Shown: positions 31,998-43,185 of the stretch, piece by piece
Layout: each line of letters begins with the position of its first letter
Numbering within the stretch: position 1 is the first letter of the stretch
Origin: Hamiltosporidium tvaerminnensis
Taxonomy: Eukaryota > Microsporidia > Dubosqiidae
Length of the DNA stretch: 64,000 nt
Assembly: GCA_022605425.2 (NCBI GenBank)
Contig: CM061246.1
Span: forward strand, 1,671,501 to 1,735,500
Direction of reading: 5' to 3'
Program-made: the position numbers and the translations under genes
Notes under the pieces: model-generated
The model's input: the letters and a program-made list of their open reading frames with translations, nothing else
Told to the model about the DNA's origin: nothing
The model's database searches: none

Positions 31998-32888
31998 ATG
32001 GTCAACTACTCATGCAGATTCTACGAAAATGAATATCCAAATATCGGAGAAATTGTAGTAGGAAGAATCACAAAGGTTACTGATTTAGGTGTATATTTGG
32101 ATTTACTAGAATATAACAATTTAGAGGGTTTGATTGTAATAGGAGAACTGACAAAAAAACGTATAAGAAATATACAACAACACGTTAAAATCGGAAAAAT
32201 CGATGTAGGATTTGTAATCCGTGTCGACAAAGATAAAAGATACATTGATTTAAGTAGAAAGAAAGTCACAAAAGAGGATCAAGATATGTGCTTAAAGAAA
32301 TATGCAATAAATAAAATTTCACATAATGTCATGGTTTTGGTAGCAAAAAAAACGAACGTTCAACTTTTAAAGCTGTATGAAGATTTTGGATGGAAGAAAG
32401 TTCAAGAACATGGAACTTTATACAATTATTTTTCAAAAATAATGAATAATATAGAAAACGTAGAAAATAACGAATTCGGTAAAATTTTATTTGAGTGTAT
32501 TAAGATGAAATTTACTGTTTCAAAAGTAAAAGTAAGAGCAGATATTGATGTCACATGTGCTGCTTCTGGGGGTATAACTGCTATTAAAGATGCACTTACT
32601 TCTGTTAAAAATGTTTATCCTAAAATTGAACTTCACCTTATAAAACCACCAACATTTTCTATAATTATTAATACCGATGATAAAGAAAAAGGAATAAATA
32701 TTATAAAAAGTGCATGTAATTTAATTTCTGAAAATATTCGAAAACTCGGCGGAACTTTTGCTGTTTCAAATGAGGCAAAAGTATACGGAGAAAAAAATCG
32801 TATCGATTTATTGGTTAAAGAAATGAATGATTTGGCAGAATACAACGATAGTGAAGAAGATTCAAATGCTGATAAAATAAATGAGTAA
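31998..32888 (+). CDS. SUI2: Translation initiation factor eIF2 alpha subunit
   Basis: eIF2-alpha is part of the eIF2 GTPase complex that brings initiator tRNA to the 40S subunit. The 296-residue product (human 315) opens with CRFYENEYPNIGEIVVG, runs through the S1/OB fold with LLEYNNLEGLIVIGELT and DKDKRYIDLSRKKV, then the helical domain, the C-terminal alpha-beta domain (KVKVRADIDVTCAASGG) and an acidic tail (DSEEDSNADK). The alignment to human in the first 86 residues is gap-free. Residue 52, the site called Ser51, is Thr (codon ACA, 32151-32153), and the kinase-recognition motif KGYID is KRYID (Arg codon 32238-32240). Both changes suggest that classical stress phosphorylation is altered or lost. 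The start is fixed by the conserved N-terminus and the CCC motif. Confidence 0.97.
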   Translation: MVNYSCRFYENEYPNIGEIVVGRITKVTDLGVYLDLLEYNNLEGLIVIGELTKKRIRNIQQHVKIGKIDVGFVIRVDKDKRYIDLSRKKVTKEDQDMCLKKYAINKISHNVMVLVAKKTNVQLLKLYEDFGWKKVQEHGTLYNYFSKIMNNIENVENNEFGKILFECIKMKFTVSKVKVRADIDVTCAASGGITAIKDALTSVKNVYPKIELHLIKPPTFSIIINTDDKEKGINIIKSACNLISENIRKLGGTFAVSNEAKVYGEKNRIDLLVKEMNDLAEYNDSEEDSNADKINE

Positions 32889-34235
32889 TTATGCAATAAA
32901 AATTTCTGCTGCTTTTTTTATCTTTTAGTAAATTTATAATTCTTTTGACTTTTATTTTCAAGTTTGAATTTCGACTCTAATAATAAAAAATAAAAAAAAC
33001 TGTATTTTTTTACTTTCCAATATCTCGAAATAAACAATTTACATAAAAAAATCCTAATTTGGAAAACAAATAAAAACGGTTTTTTTCTAAAAAATTCTTG
33101 GCAACTTTATTAGATTGTATAATACTCCATGTTTGATTAAAAAATAAATATAAATTAGTAAAGGAAGATTAAAATTATTAGATTGTATAATACTCCATGT
33201 TTGATTAAAAAATAAATATAAATTAGTAAAGGAAGATTAAAATTATTATTTATAAACAATTTTTTAATTTATTATATCTACTATTTCTAAGATTATACCA
33301 AGTTTAAGCTTATCCATTCTAAACTACTTTTTTATTTTTTTTTAAACTTAAAAATTATATCAATCTACGTTATAAGAATTAGATTATCATTAAATTGGAT
33401 TCTGTTGTAAGAAGACCCGGGCTTTTTAAGAGCCGTAATACCCCTTAGTAAAGGTAGATTCTGTTGTAAAAAATAATAAAGAAATATTGTTTTTAGCAAA
33501 TAAATTTTAATTCAAATTTAATATTTTTGAATTATTTTGGCTATTCCAATCTTTAAATAGCTGTTTAGTATTCTTGATATATTTTTTTATTGTATTGAGA
33601 TCATCTATCTCAAATATCAATCTTCTTTTTTACACCCAAATATTAGATATTTATACATTTCTTCTTGATGTTTATTATTGTTAAAAACTAATTTATTATA
33701 AATATTTTTGTTTATATGACTTATATTTATTTTTACTTGGGATAAAGTATAAATTCCCAAAATATTCTATATTAGGATAATTTAAAAATTTACAATTCTT
33801 TCTACTTTGTGTTAGCAATATAGCTGTTTTCTAGTTCGATTAAGTTTCTAACATACTTCTTATAAAAATTTTTATATCTTCATTACACATTACTTCATAA
33901 AAATTACCCAGATTTTATATTATATAGATAGCCTCGGAACTTGTAAAATGATTTAAATTTAAAATTATTTATTTACAAAAATTTAAAGCGCATTTTCTGG
34001 TATATTTTGTCAAACAACTATTTTGTTTAAATGAGTTCTTTTATATGGATTGGACATTTCATGTTTTTTTTAAATACACATTTTAATAATTATTGGGACA
34101 TATAGGCTTTCACACAGTAAGTATTGGAGAAAAGTTTCTTCTTATTAGTTTATAACTAATAGTATAAAATATATTTTGATTTTTTAAATCCTTTCCTAGA
34201 AAATTATTTAAATTATTATGTAATTAGCTTTGAAA
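32889..34235. other. Intergenic with one perfect tandem repeat
   Basis: No gene. At 33400-33475 the 12-mer ATTCTGTTGTAA flanks a near-palindromic GGCTTTTTAAGAGCC; the flanked piece vaguely recalls the RTE 5' end but is too short to assign. Confidence 0.5.
33109..33244. repeat. Perfect 68-bp tandem duplication
   Basis: Units 33109-33176 and 33177-33244 are identical as read, followed by the first bases of a third. Identity in a decaying AT-rich region implies a very recent event. Confidence 0.96.
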
Positions 34236-34964
34236 AGTGTAAGGAAGATAACCACATAAAAAACTTTCTGCTTGGCAATGAGTGTGTGGAACTGGTTTGA
34301 GGTCATTGTTCGAATTTCTCGTGGGAATCAAACCACACTACATCTTCAGTTGTTCCATGGGAGTTGTTATGAGGAGGAGAGTCCTAAGAAATGGAGAAAC
34401 TTTTTCTACAAATTTTTTTGTAGTTTTTTATGTAACCAGATTGCAGACCGCAGCTGAAAATTTAGGTAATTACCATGTAAAAGCATGGAAGCCTAGCCTT
34501 GCTTACTCAGGTTAGAAGACTTAGCGCCTGGGAAATATAAAAATAAAAGCCATTTAAAGACAGGAAAGCTAAGTAGCAGGTTATAGCTGTTAGTATGACA
34601 TTGCATTGTCTAGGTGGACCCCATGTAAATCTCTGAAATATATCTTAGCTAGAAGTTTATTGGGTTCAGAAAGTGTAGAGTAAGTAGAAATGCTGCATGG
34701 TCTTGGGGGAGCCCTGGGGGGCTTCGGACTTCGATCACACTCCATGCAACGGACATTAACGAACTCCAAACAACTCTCTCGCCTATTAATTAGGTTCTGC
34801 ACACCTGATAGATGAAAGGCTTTGGGACGTAGGTATTGCAGGGGTTACCAATGGAGCGTTAGTTTAGCAGTTATTTATATTAAACCTAGAACTGCGTTAA
34901 TGCCATGAAAACAAATATAACACTTGCCACTCTTTTAAAAAGATGTGATACTTTTAAATAAAGT
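34236..34964 (+). repeat. Dispersed repeat DR1, full copy B
   Basis: Inverted relative to copy A (17752-18475), with matching sequence from AAGATAACCACATAAAA to about TGTGATACTTTTAAATA. Several blocks are nearly identical between copies (CTTCGATCACACTCCATGC; AATATATCTTAGCTAGAAG). The local GC content is higher than in flanking DNA. A 77-codon frame at 34282-34515 begins with GTG after a TGA and is shared with copy A. Confidence 0.85.
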
Positions 34965-35349
34965 CTTGAAACAGATTAATGAGCTTTGAATTTACATTTT
35001 AGATATTAATGGGTCAAAATATACGTCTTTAAAAGATATTATTTCAGGTGTGATTTATCCGTATTTGATTATATGAAGCGGTAATATAATATATCTACGA
35101 CGCTAGGGGTTTAAATATTTTTTTTTGTTTCTTTTCGCATTGTCTGATACAAATAAAAGTGATATTTAATTTAAACAGTTATAATATTCGGAATGTTAGA
35201 AAATAAACATGAAGATTTGAAAATTCAAGTATATTTTATCAAATCAATAAAAAGAATTTATAAATTTAACAATTATTTTCGATAAAATATAAGTCTAGAA
35301 TTCAAAATATTTTATTTTCTATAGTTAATTACCTTTAAAAAAATATATT
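34965..35349. other. Downstream intergenic region, nothing recognised
   Basis: AT-rich, between DR1 copy B and the 3' end of the OB-fold gene. Confidence 0.5.
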
Positions 35350-37320
35350 TTATTCATTTTTTATTATACCGGTTAAATAAACCATAACATTATCTTCTTC
35401 TACTCTCATACACTCAACCACCCAAAACGCCTCTAAATTGATAAAATTATTTAAAACAAAATTTGATTCACAAAAACAGTTTTTAAAAATCAAAATTCTG
35501 ATTCTTTGTTCGTTATTTTCGATTATTGCAAATCCCGAGTTTTGAATTTGATTCATTCCATTTTCGGAATATTCAATATCAAAAACATCCATCGTTTGTA
35601 AGCTTATATTTCCATCTTCTTTAATAAAACTCAAAGTATTATTTTCAGATATAAAACTATTATACTCTGTTTCATTCTCGTCGAACTCGTAAATATTTTT
35701 TAGATCAAAAGATACAAGCTTACCTTTAAAACATACTTTTCTTGATTCGTTAATAATTAAATTCTTACAAATTAAATATATTTCATTTATTTCACAGACG
35801 TATGGTTTAAAAAAATCACCGACTTCATAATCGTTTCCATTTATATTCTCATATTTTACAACATTCATATCAGACATTGAAATATAATTGTCTGGTAAAA
35901 ACCCAATAGCTCCATAAATTAAAAGTTCGTTTTGTACATCATTTTTTGAATCAACATCAGAAAAAATATTTGAATCGGACATTTCATTTTCATAGAAAGC
36001 AACATTTTTTGAAAAATCATTTTTTAATGTTTCAACTAAATCAGGCAATACAGATTCATTCTCATCAAATACATCTTTAAAATCATTCATTTGATTCTCA
36101 GTATTTTTTTCAATTTCAGAATTATTTTTCCCGATATTTTTAATTTCTGAATTATTTAAATTAACTGAATTAATTATTTCCATATCCGTATAAATACTAG
36201 AACAATATATAAATTCATTTCCTCTCTCAATTTTTCTTGTATTTATTAATACTATTTCATCTCCCACTTTTACATCATAAAAGACAGTTGAACATATAAA
36301 TACTACAACAGAATAAACCATACCATTTGATTTTGTTGTATCACAAATTCTCATCAAAAAATATTCATAAATTTTACCACCTCTTTCTAAGTAACAACCA
36401 TACTTATTTCTTTTACGTAATAAAATACTTAAATAAGTAACAATTCCTTTCAAACTATAAAAAGGCAATTTAGAATGAATTTCTAAAAAACTATCCACAG
36501 GTTTAAACTTATATTTATATAAATTAGAAAATTTATCAAAATCATTTTTTTGTTCTACATCCTGAGCCAAATAAATTTTAGTATCTTTTACTGTTTTGAT
36601 TTCTGAACAATTAAAATAATTTAATTCATTAAATTCGTTATATACAATTTTGTTGCTGTGGAATCCTTGATTTTCACAATTTTTATACTTAATTATAACA
36701 ATTACATCATTTACTTTTATAGAAGAAAATTTCAAATTCCAACAAAATATTTTCAATAAACAATCTGAAGATGAAAATATTAGAACAAAAAAATTGTTAT
36801 TGATTCTTGTTTTATACAAAACCTTTCCAATCAAATTTACGCTTTTCTTTTTGAGTTTTATTGCCCGATCAACAGTATAAACATCTCCATATTTACATTT
36901 AAATAATTCTGGTCCCAAATTAAATAATTCTATATTTTTTAGTTTTCTAGTTTCAAACGGTTTTATATCATTTAGAAACGGGAATGTAGCGAATACATCT
37001 ATATGTTTAGAAATCAAATCATTACTTTCTTGGGAATTCGATTCATTTAAATTTGAATCTGAATATTTCTCATTTTCATTACTTTCTAACAAAATATTAT
37101 TTTCTAAATCAATAAATTTTTTTTCGAATTTTATTACATTATTACTGTCAGATATTATTTTAATGATGTCTCCGATATAATATCTGCCTTTAATTATTTC
37201 ATTATTTAATGATTTACATATTTTTTTGTAAATGATTATACGATTCGATAAATCATAAAGTTTTATTCTAAAACAAATATTCGGTGGTGGTGTTCGAGTA
37301 ATGGACAGTATTTTATACAT
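35350..37320 (-). CDS. Probable multi-OB-fold nucleic-acid-binding protein
   Basis: A 656-residue protein with three segments that read like OB folds. Residues 1-75 include YYIGDIIKIISDSNNVIKFE. Residues about 155-245 hold VNLIGKVLYKTR, FFVLIFSSSDCLLKIFCW and IKVNDVIVIIKYKN, an order resembling DNA-binding domain A of RPA70. Residues about 285-385 hold FYSLKGIVTYLSILLRKR and FYDVKVGDEIVLINTRKI. Acidic Asn/Ser/Glu-rich linkers separate them (around 80-110 and 390-470), and a last beta-rich part reaches the C-terminus. The role would be single-strand DNA or telomere binding, but the family is not assigned and the call rests on pattern only. The ATG at 37318-37320 is preceded by CCC at 37328-37330 (minus strand), supporting the start. 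Confidence 0.6.
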   Translation of the reverse strand: MYKILSITRTPPPNICFRIKLYDLSNRIIIYKKICKSLNNEIIKGRYYIGDIIKIISDSNNVIKFEKKFIDLENNILLESNENEKYSDSNLNESNSQESNDLISKHIDVFATFPFLNDIKPFETRKLKNIELFNLGPELFKCKYGDVYTVDRAIKLKKKSVNLIGKVLYKTRINNNFFVLIFSSSDCLLKIFCWNLKFSSIKVNDVIVIIKYKNCENQGFHSNKIVYNEFNELNYFNCSEIKTVKDTKIYLAQDVEQKNDFDKFSNLYKYKFKPVDSFLEIHSKLPFYSLKGIVTYLSILLRKRNKYGCYLERGGKIYEYFLMRICDTTKSNGMVYSVVVFICSTVFYDVKVGDEIVLINTRKIERGNEFIYCSSIYTDMEIINSVNLNNSEIKNIGKNNSEIEKNTENQMNDFKDVFDENESVLPDLVETLKNDFSKNVAFYENEMSDSNIFSDVDSKNDVQNELLIYGAIGFLPDNYISMSDMNVVKYENINGNDYEVGDFFKPYVCEINEIYLICKNLIINESRKVCFKGKLVSFDLKNIYEFDENETEYNSFISENNTLSFIKEDGNISLQTMDVFDIEYSENGMNQIQNSGFAIIENNEQRIRILIFKNCFCESNFVLNNFINLEAFWVVECMRVEEDNVMVYLTGIIKNE

Positions 37321-38654
37321 TAAGTTAGGGTATTTTAATGTGAAAAATATAATTAAATTAGTATGTGAGTCAAGAGTTAAAGAACAAATGTTTTTCTAAA
37401 AGTAATACATTATCATTTTAGAAAGAAGATGAGTAATGATGATGTCGTTTAACAAATTTAATTAATTACAACCAAACTTTAAAGAATAAAATTTTTATTT
37501 TGTATGAAGATTAAAATATTTTTAAAAATGTAAAGCTAGGGAAAGGATTTATTAAACATTCAAAACCTATACGATTCAAAGTGATAGATTAAAAATAATA
37601 AATGTTTTTTTAGGATAAAATAGGTATTCTGTTATTTATTTGTAAACTAAATGAAACATTTGGGATACTAAAATAATTAAAGATAAGGGCTTCTTTGATC
37701 GAAAGATATTCTTCATTGAGTATAAGAAATATTGCAGCCTAAAAAAAAAAGTATAAATTTCTTAAATAAAACGAAAACCCAACTTAATTAAAATCTCATT
37801 ATTTCTCCGAATTAAAAAAAACTTAAAGTATACAATACCACGCGAAACCGCCATAGCTATAAATAACATTGGCATCGGTTATCGCATATCTATAGCACTG
37901 CTTCTTCTTGTAAGTATTTTTTACCTTGTTGAACAGCTAATGAGTAAAGAAAGCGTTGCATTTCATCGATTTGATAAGTATACCGATTTATAGTTTTAAA
38001 CTCATAGCAATCTCTATAGATTTCAGATAGCATGAGATGATCAAATGTTGGTTTATAGAGTTCAGATTATCTCTAGATGTATTTCGAGAAAATCATTGGA
38101 AATTAATTATGAAAAAACAGATTAAGAAATCAAGTTTTTTTGTGAGTATGTATATGTGGAAATAGAGGCGCTTAATTCCGAAAAAATATAAAGTGACAAT
38201 ATCGGATGGATAGCTAGTGTATTATCTCTCTTTCTTAACGCACTATGCACAAAGCCGTAAATATTTTTATATTAACCTGAGAGAGAAGTACTTCTATGAA
38301 AAAAAGTAATTTAAAACAAATTATGACAACATGAATGAATTTTAAACATTTAAGATAATCGTTTTAAAATAAATTTCTAGAAGTTTATAAAAATAATTTT
38401 AGCTAAATAGCCGAATCTTGCATACTTTTAGGAAAACAGACGGCATGCATATTATGCAAATGGTTTAGTGCAATTCTGAGAGGATACTAGCTCCGAGGAC
38501 CCTGAATTTATCCCGAAAAGGTATATAAAACAATATTTGAAATTAAACACCTTAAGTATCTCTTTGTGAAGACATAAGACACAAAAGGCTCTGTAGTATG
38601 TCCCAAAAGCTTAATAAATAATATTTTGATTCGCCTTTGAATTTAAAACTAAGT
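37321..38654. other. AT-rich intergenic region, nothing recognised
   Basis: No gene, RNA or repeat supported apart from the start motif at its left end. Confidence 0.5.
37328..37330 (-). promoter_or_regulatory. CCC start motif of the OB-fold gene
   Basis: TACCCTAACTTAATG on the minus strand, with 7 nt between CCC and ATG. Confidence 0.6.
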
Positions 38655-39340
38655 TATCGGCGCTATAGCTCACATAGAACGTCTCATTAATGCTTCTTAG
38701 TTTCATTTTAATGTACACAGAACTTCTTCAATGCAATACACCGAGTTTGCGTGCAGATTTCTCACATCATTTAGCCATCTGTTTCTGCTCTGCTTCGTCT
38801 TATTTTACCTTCAGATGCAGATCTAAGAATTTTAGATACAAACCGTTTGTCATCATTCTTTCTAGGTGTTCTGGGGCTTAAGAATTCTTTGATTCAAAAT
38901 TATGGGTAAATTAGCTTATTCTTCAAGCACATATATTTCTAGATTTCGGTTAATTCTTAATTCGGTAGTTTTATGTTTTTGAAAGATATATTCTTTACAA
39001 TATCCTTCATTCTAACATGTCTACGAAAACATAGTCTCTTCTTGTCCTCACCAATATTTCAGAAACATAAAATACTTGTAGGTCTAATAATTGTTTTATA
39101 TATTTGCTTTTTGCTATTTGATTTAACATTTTTGACTTTAATAAGCGCCACAGAGCATAGTAGGTCTTGTTGCCTGCTTTTATTCTTTCTTTAAACCTAA
39201 GATCATGTTTATTATTTTCGTTCAGGTGTGATCCAAGGTATTTGAAGCTAATTTTTTCAAATACAAAAATTCGATTTCTAATGAATTTCCCTTCTATTTG
39301 TAAAATGAAGGCATAATTTTATATTAGCCTTGCTTTCATG
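38655..39340 (-). mobile_element. RTE-type LINE remnant, 3' end of RT ORF
   Basis: On the minus strand near 39320-39140 the reading is almost unbroken: FEKISFKYLGSHLNENN, then FKERIKAGNKTYYALW and RLLKSK, a standard RTE-like RT C-terminal block. Later come HLERM at about 38840 and the end GAGCTATAGCGCCGATAA at about 38656-38673, matching the 3' terminus of the LINE at 46955-50020. The plus-strand ORFs at 38690-38881 and 38973-39194 are its shadows. Confidence 0.75.
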
Positions 39341-42300
39341 TTCAACATTCAATATCTTTTATAAATTTTCCAATAAAATTACCTAGATGTAACGGGAAAT
39401 TTTTACGATTAATATTGTAGAATGATCGTGTAAATGAAGAACAAGGTACATTGAACATATAGATGTAAAAGTCTCTGTACTTTTCCAAACAGAGCAGCAA
39501 GAGGTCTTGTAAATATTGAGTTACTGATTCAAAATTTGTTTGACTTTAATCGTATAGAAAAAAGGGGAAATCTAAACTCAAAAGCACCATCAAATAGTTG
39601 GAAAACCAACCTAAATCTTCTTACATGGCTAAGAAGCTTCTATGTTCTAAAATAGATAAACTATGATTTAATTAGAAATAAATAGAAAACGACTAAACTA
39701 AAATTTATATGAAAAAAATATAATTATAACTAGATTAAAAATTTTTGTTTTGAAATAACAGGCTGATAAGTATTCGGTCTGTCTTAAAATAACTTAATAA
39801 AGAAAACATCCTGCCACCCAATGAAGCAATTTTCCGTGGTATACAAATATAAATATATTATGAAGAGCAAAAATAAAGCACCAACGATGCAAGCGGTTTT
39901 ACGAATCTGAATAAACATGGGACTAAGATAAAAGAATATTTATGCATGATTCTATCAGATGCTGAAACAAGCGGTCTATTATTTTGTTTTTCTGCTGAAC
40001 TACTACATATTCTAGCTTTCAAAGCAAATTTAGATGTAATTGTAACGGAATTTTAAAGGATACGAAATAAGGGGAAATTGGAATAGAAACATCAATTAAA
40101 AGCATTATCGAAAATTAAATATTATATTTTTGGAACGAAATTAACTATTATAAAACCTTTGAAGTCTTAATTACTTCAAAATACTTGCTCTACTTTGTTA
40201 AACCCTAAAAAAAATATTCAAGTACGACATGTGTCTCATTCACATAGAAAAATAGTACAAAATCTTATTTGGTTATGTCTAACTAAATATTACTATATAA
40301 TATAGTATTTTAATTACAAATAACAATATAAGTCTTCATTCAATGAATACCATTCAGAAACAGTCGAAACTTTTTCGAAGAATATATTGAGATCAAAATA
40401 TATTTACAATGTGAATTTTTACCTGCAAAGTTTTGTGCATTTCGAAAAGCCAAAAGGAAACTTAATACAAACTTTAATTATAAGTATATACTTTTTAAAA
40501 TGAATATGTATATTAATATCTATGTTGCAGATATGAAACCCTTTAATTTAAATAGAGGTTCTTCAAAACACGACCCAATGAGATATTTTATCCGGTTCTA
40601 CACGATATTCTTTGTAGAATCCATATTTTTTTTAATAAAATCAAAAAAGTATAAACGAATTGCAAAATGAAAATGACAGTTATAGATAATTTTTTCGATC
40701 AAATTGTAATAATAAGAAAATTCTTTTGTTTCGAAGATATTATCAAACCATATATCTTATTTACGTAATTTCATCCTAAAAAACCAGAATAAAATAGGAA
40801 AAAAACGGATGGTACAATCTAATATTAATAAGATTTGATATAGATAGATTTATACCCAAGGATTTCTTGAAATTGTAGATAAAATTTACTTGCAGAAATT
40901 TCCAATAATAACTTTAAAGGCGTATCTGTTATTCATATCTGTAAATATTTTGTGTGTATTTCATTTTTGCGAATGCTTCTTCACATAGATTGATGTGAAG
41001 AAAACGAAAATATAACCCTATGTATATTTATGAAATTTAGTGTATTACGTGAAGGAAAGACCTATATTAAATTATAATAATTAATTTTTTTATTGTTTTT
41101 TGACATATTGGTGGGAGATATTTATATTTTTTAAACGCCTGTATAAACCTTGAATCATTTTCTCCAAACTATTAATAATAAGAATTAAAGAAATACTAAA
41201 AAGTAAGTTGGTTAAAATCTGAAAAGTTCTTAACCATCGAGACATTTTATAGCCGTCAAAGGGACTCGAGAGCTAAAATTTTTGGTGCCCTTGATTAAGA
41301 TCAGACGAATGCAAACGAAGACTTGAACAAATATTTGATTATGCAGTTAGGAGAGATCGCTACAAGAAAACATTAAATATGCGATAAAAATTGAAAATCA
41401 CACAATTACCCCGAATAAGCATTTCCATTGATTTTATTGGTTATTCCTTCTTAAAGTATATTTTTCCCGATTTTTATTGGTAGTTTTTTGTTCAATGAGT
41501 GTCTGCGATTTAAACTACAAGATAGCAAACTTCTGTTTTCAATTTATTTTATTTTATTTTAGAACCTATGATTACGGATCGCAAATTAAAATTGGATAGT
41601 TATGTGATTTTAAATATTCTTTATATTTGAATTTGCGTTTTGGAGTTAATTTCAGTTCTTTTAAAACTATATACTTGTAATATCTTCGACCCATGAAATT
41701 TAAATAGTTAAAATGATTTTTTTACAAAGATTTTCTATGAGTTAAACAATCCAAAACCCCATATTTCTAAAGGTTATTTTAAACTGTTTTTTATGATTAA
41801 ATTGCGTTAAAAATCATGAATGTTTTTTTGATTAAGGAATAGCTTTTTTTTTACTCCCAGTAAACACCTGACACAACGCTTTTAATTAATAAACCTCTTT
41901 ATATGAATTTAAAAGCAGGAAGAATTGTTATCTGTATTTATACTTAAAAATATTTATAGCAAATTTTATTTTGCAGATTTTGCAAATACAAACAGAAACA
42001 ATAACAAGAATTAATATTTAGAAACCATTTGTTGTAAATTCTCCAAAAATATATATAACTTTAAATTTACTTAGAATTATGTCCAAAAAACCATATTTAA
42101 CATATTTATAACCAGATTTCGGCATTTATACAAAGAAAGTTATTGATTTGATAAAATTATAGATTATTTTTATTTATCCTTTATATTTCTTAATATTTTT
42201 GCTATATTTCTTGAAATTTATTTCGAATTATTTCGGTTTATTTGAGTAAAGGTTATGTTTTATATAAAACTTATCTAAAATGAAAAATAAAATGAAAAAT

Positions 42301-42379
42301 AAAATGAAAAATAAAATGCTTCAAAACCAAGTATTTTTTATTTAATTCGCACTAAATCTGATTTATGCTTTCAAACTTC
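39341..42379. other. AT-rich intergenic region, nothing recognised except a short tandem repeat
   Basis: About 3 kb without a credible ORF. A 13-bp repeat near the right end is listed separately. Confidence 0.5.
42276..42319. repeat. 13-bp tandem repeat, about 3.5 copies
   Basis: Units of AAAATGAAAAATA just downstream of the gene ending at 42380. Confidence 0.9.
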
Positions 42380-43087
42380 TTAAATCGCACATTCCAACAA
42401 TGATCTTGATATGTATATTTCATACTGATACTGCGGATACAATAATTTTCTGAGATAACAAAGATAAAATTCTAAAAAATATAGTTGAAGTTGAACCAGC
42501 TCTTTTTTTGGGTTACCACATACATTAATGTTTTTATACAATTCAAAAACCTCTTTACGTTTAACTCCTACTTTAATTTTTTTTCTATAATTATTATAAC
42601 TTGATTGGATCGCCTTCAACAATTCCTCAATAAATTCATCGTATTTGCTCTTTATTTTTGATATATTATTTATTTCAAAGTTATTTAAATCCAAGAAACC
42701 AAGCCTTAGATAGCATTTAAAGTAAAATATATTATTTAGCTTCTTAGCAAAATCTTCAAAATTTCCATCTGACATATTTGAACACAAAACATCTGTGTAC
42801 AAAATATTAATTTTTATTCTGGTATTTTGCAAAGTTTCGTGAGTATTGTTATCGTAATCCTTGAATATCTTTTTAAAATCTAATATTAGAATCGATGTAT
42901 ATTTTTTTGCAATACTCGGTCCATCTTTAATTCCATAAATGACTCTCAATAATATGGTTTTTAAGAAAATTATATCTATATCAGCATTAATTACTTCAGG
43001 TTTTCTTTTATATGTCTCTTTAATATTGTCACTATCGTTCTTCGGTTTTTTAGATATGCTTTCAAAATTCGTCAAGATTATTTCCAT
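42380..43087 (-). CDS. C-terminal part of a frameshifted unrecognised gene
   Basis: A 235-codon frame, helical and Lys/Ile/Asn-rich, ending in QYEIYISRSLLECAI; family unknown. The same frame is open further upstream to about 43250 without a stop and runs into the 3' end of the ORF at 43186-44181. That ORF carries an A7 run on the coding strand (GAAAAAAATTT, about 43226-43234); one more A there would join the two frames through FSIHELIVIKN. There is no CCC motif at the ATG at 43085-43087, which also argues against an independent start here. I infer that the two are halves of one gene of about 600 residues. Confidence 0.65.
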   Translation of the reverse strand: MEIILTNFESISKKPKNDSDNIKETYKRKPEVINADIDIIFLKTILLRVIYGIKDGPSIAKKYTSILILDFKKIFKDYDNNTHETLQNTRIKINILYTDVLCSNMSDGNFEDFAKKLNNIFYFKCYLRLGFLDLNNFEINNISKIKSKYDEFIEELLKAIQSSYNNYRKKIKVGVKRKEVFELYKNINVCGNPKKELVQLQLYFLEFYLCYLRKLLYPQYQYEIYISRSLLECAI

Positions 43088-43185
43088 ATTTGTAAAAAAT
43101 ATTTCAAATAGAAAATAAGTATATAAAATATATCCATCTTGTGTTTTCTGTTTAAAACAAGTATTATAAATATTTTTTATTACTA

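Noticed and set aside
43081-43137. Hydrophobic 19-residue peptide (ATG at 43137, minus) resembling a signal peptide before the 235-codon ORF
   Set aside because: It ends in a stop in its own frame; the region is better explained as the continuation of a frameshifted upstream ORF.
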